This document shows positions 63,215-64,000 of a stretch of DNA of 64,000 nt, piece after piece (position 1 is the stretch's first letter; the number at the start of each line of letters is the position of its first letter). The notes beneath the pieces are model-generated. The model saw nothing but the letters and a program-made list of their open reading frames with translations, was not told the DNA's origin and searched no databases. A program made the translations under genes and the position numbers. The DNA lies in NCBI RefSeq assembly GCF_012641515.1, contig NZ_JABAHY010000006.1, positions 1-64,000 of the forward strand, read 5' to 3'. Origin of the DNA: Nesterenkonia sedimenti. GTDB taxonomy: Bacteria > Actinomycetota > Actinomycetes > Actinomycetales > Micrococcaceae.

Positions 63215-63229
63215 TTCTATGCCATAGAA
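63215..63229. promoter_or_regulatory. IclR-type operator with iclR -10 element
   Basis: TTCTATG-C-CATAGAA is a perfect palindrome in the 64-base gap between aceB and the IclR gene. The -10 TAGAAT (63225-63230) overlaps it and sits 7 bases before the IclR ATG, so that message should be leaderless and autoregulated. Confidence 0.65.
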
Positions 63230-63237
63230 TCCGCACT

Positions 63238-64000
63238 ATGAAAGAAGAAGTCCACAATGCGGACCAGAAACGTGACCGGGTGCAGGTGGTGGAGCGTGCT
63301 TTTGGGCTGTTGGATGCCCTGGTCAAAAGCGGAGGCAGCGCGACGGCGGGGCAGCTGAAGTCGGTCTCCGGGCTGGCGGGGCCCACCGTGCACCGGCTGC
63401 TGCACACGCTGATGCATATCGGGGTGGTCCACCAGCTGCCGAATAAGGAGTACGCCCTGGGGGCGAATCTGGTGCCCCTGGGGGAGGGTGCGACCCGCCA
63501 GCTGGGCAGTCTGGCGGTGCCGCAGATGCAGTCGTTGGTCGCGGAGCTGGGCGAGAGCGTGAATATGGCGGCCATGGAATCGGAGATGGTGGTCTATATC
63601 GCCCAGGTGCCCTCACCGCATTCAATGCGGATGTTCACTGAGGTGGGACGCCGGGCCTATCTGCATTCCACTGGGGTGGGTAAGGCGATGCTGGCCACCC
63701 TGCCTGAGGACCGGGTCCGAGAGGTCCTGCGGTCTACGGGAATGCAGGCGATAACCCCGAAGACCTTGACCAAACCGCAGGCACTGCTGGATCAGCTGCC
63801 GGTGATCTCGGCCCAGGGCTACGCGATCGACGACGAGGAGCAGGAGCTTGGCGTGCGCTGCCTGGCAGTGCCGATCCCGCAGGGCCCCACCCGGATGGCG
63901 CTGTCAGTCTCGGGGCCCACCGCGCGAATGACCGATGCCTTCATCCGGCACGCCACCCCTCTGATGACCCGCACCGCCGCCGAAATCGCCCGCAAACTCA
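63238..64000 (+). CDS. IclR-family regulator (partial, cut by window end)
   Basis: At least 254 residues; the stop is outside the window. The N-terminal winged HTH (about 15-75: VQVVERAFGLLDALV, then LAGPTVHRLLHTL) is followed by an IclR effector domain with MRMFTEVGRRAYLHSTGVGKAMLA and LGVRCLAVPI, typical of the family. It begins with MKEEVHNADQKRD at 63238. It probably represses or activates aceB in response to glyoxylate, pyruvate or a related acid. Confidence 0.9.
   Translation, partial: MKEEVHNADQKRDRVQVVERAFGLLDALVKSGGSATAGQLKSVSGLAGPTVHRLLHTLMHIGVVHQLPNKEYALGANLVPLGEGATRQLGSLAVPQMQSLVAELGESVNMAAMESEMVVYIAQVPSPHSMRMFTEVGRRAYLHSTGVGKAMLATLPEDRVREVLRSTGMQAITPKTLTKPQALLDQLPVISAQGYAIDDEEQELGVRCLAVPIPQGPTRMALSVSGPTARMTDAFIRHATPLMTRTAAEIARKL

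Noticed and set aside
61788..63227. 479-codon open frame antisense to aceB
   Set aside because: Shadow frame; the minus strand has the full malate synthase signature.

Overview
The window is high-GC actinobacterial DNA and most likely comes from a Corynebacterium or close relative. The markers are a ThrE-type threonine/serine exporter, a DUF3073 gene, a LytR_C protein, a WXG100 protein, an HspR-type HAIR box in front of clpB, CIRCE operators in front of a GGM-tailed groEL, YhgE/Pip membrane proteins, and CRP/GlxR-type palindromes (TGTGA-N6-TCACA). No rRNA, CRISPR array, integrase or intact insertion sequence was seen.

Region 1-12.6 kb is patchy and partly accessory. It opens with a 3' fragment of a tRNA-Pro gene, which looks like the scar of an integrated element. 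An excisionase-like protein and an overlapping two-gene MazG / GIY-YIG-helicase module (1.7-3.9 kb) follow; the module is a candidate antiviral system. Then come exported proteins, a NarL-type two-component system, a GltS glutamate symporter, and a RhuM gene enclosed by three copies of the gltS 3' end and by remnants of former operon partners.

Region 12.7-29.2 kb holds a small secreted Cys/Gly-rich peptide, a ferric-type ABC importer with a metallophosphoesterase, a RelBE-like toxin-antitoxin pair, and a flavin oxidoreductase pair divergent from an MFS exporter. A tightly overlapping five-gene operon follows (XRE-cupin regulator, B3/B4 domain protein, EamA exporter, DapA-like aldolase, EamA exporter), which suggests handling and export of an unusual amino acid or related metabolite. 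An AhpD-like protein, a rhodanese-type sulfurtransferase and a small membrane protein close the region.

Region 29.3-39.8 kb is the most distinctive part: a complete pyrroloquinoline quinone (PQQ) module. A GAF-plus-LytTR regulator lies directly upstream of katG. Next are a cupredoxin-fold protein without copper ligands, a PQQ dehydrogenase with no visible signal peptide and with the extra Asp of lanthanide-type enzymes, then pqqA, a strong hairpin, and pqqB-C-D-E. A ChrB N-terminal-domain protein and a TMEM165/GDT1-like cation transporter with altered motifs end the run. A second ferric-type ABC importer (39.9-43.8 kb) follows behind a perfect GlxR-type site.

Region 43.6-64 kb is more core-like: a small multidrug-export family protein, an IS3 orfA remnant, and a leaderless operon encoding a degenerate ABC ATPase, a YhgE/Pip protein and a TetR repressor. 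Then come clpB (sigma-H and HAIR control), a septum-formation-like protein, DUF3073, a sirtuin, a WXG100 protein, groEL with two tandem CIRCE boxes, LytR_C, uracil-DNA glycosylase, thrE, tRNA-Val(CAC), an NAD(P)-binding protein, tenA, a probable small RNA, a membrane protein, a malate synthase A-type aceB, and a divergent IclR regulator cut by the window end.
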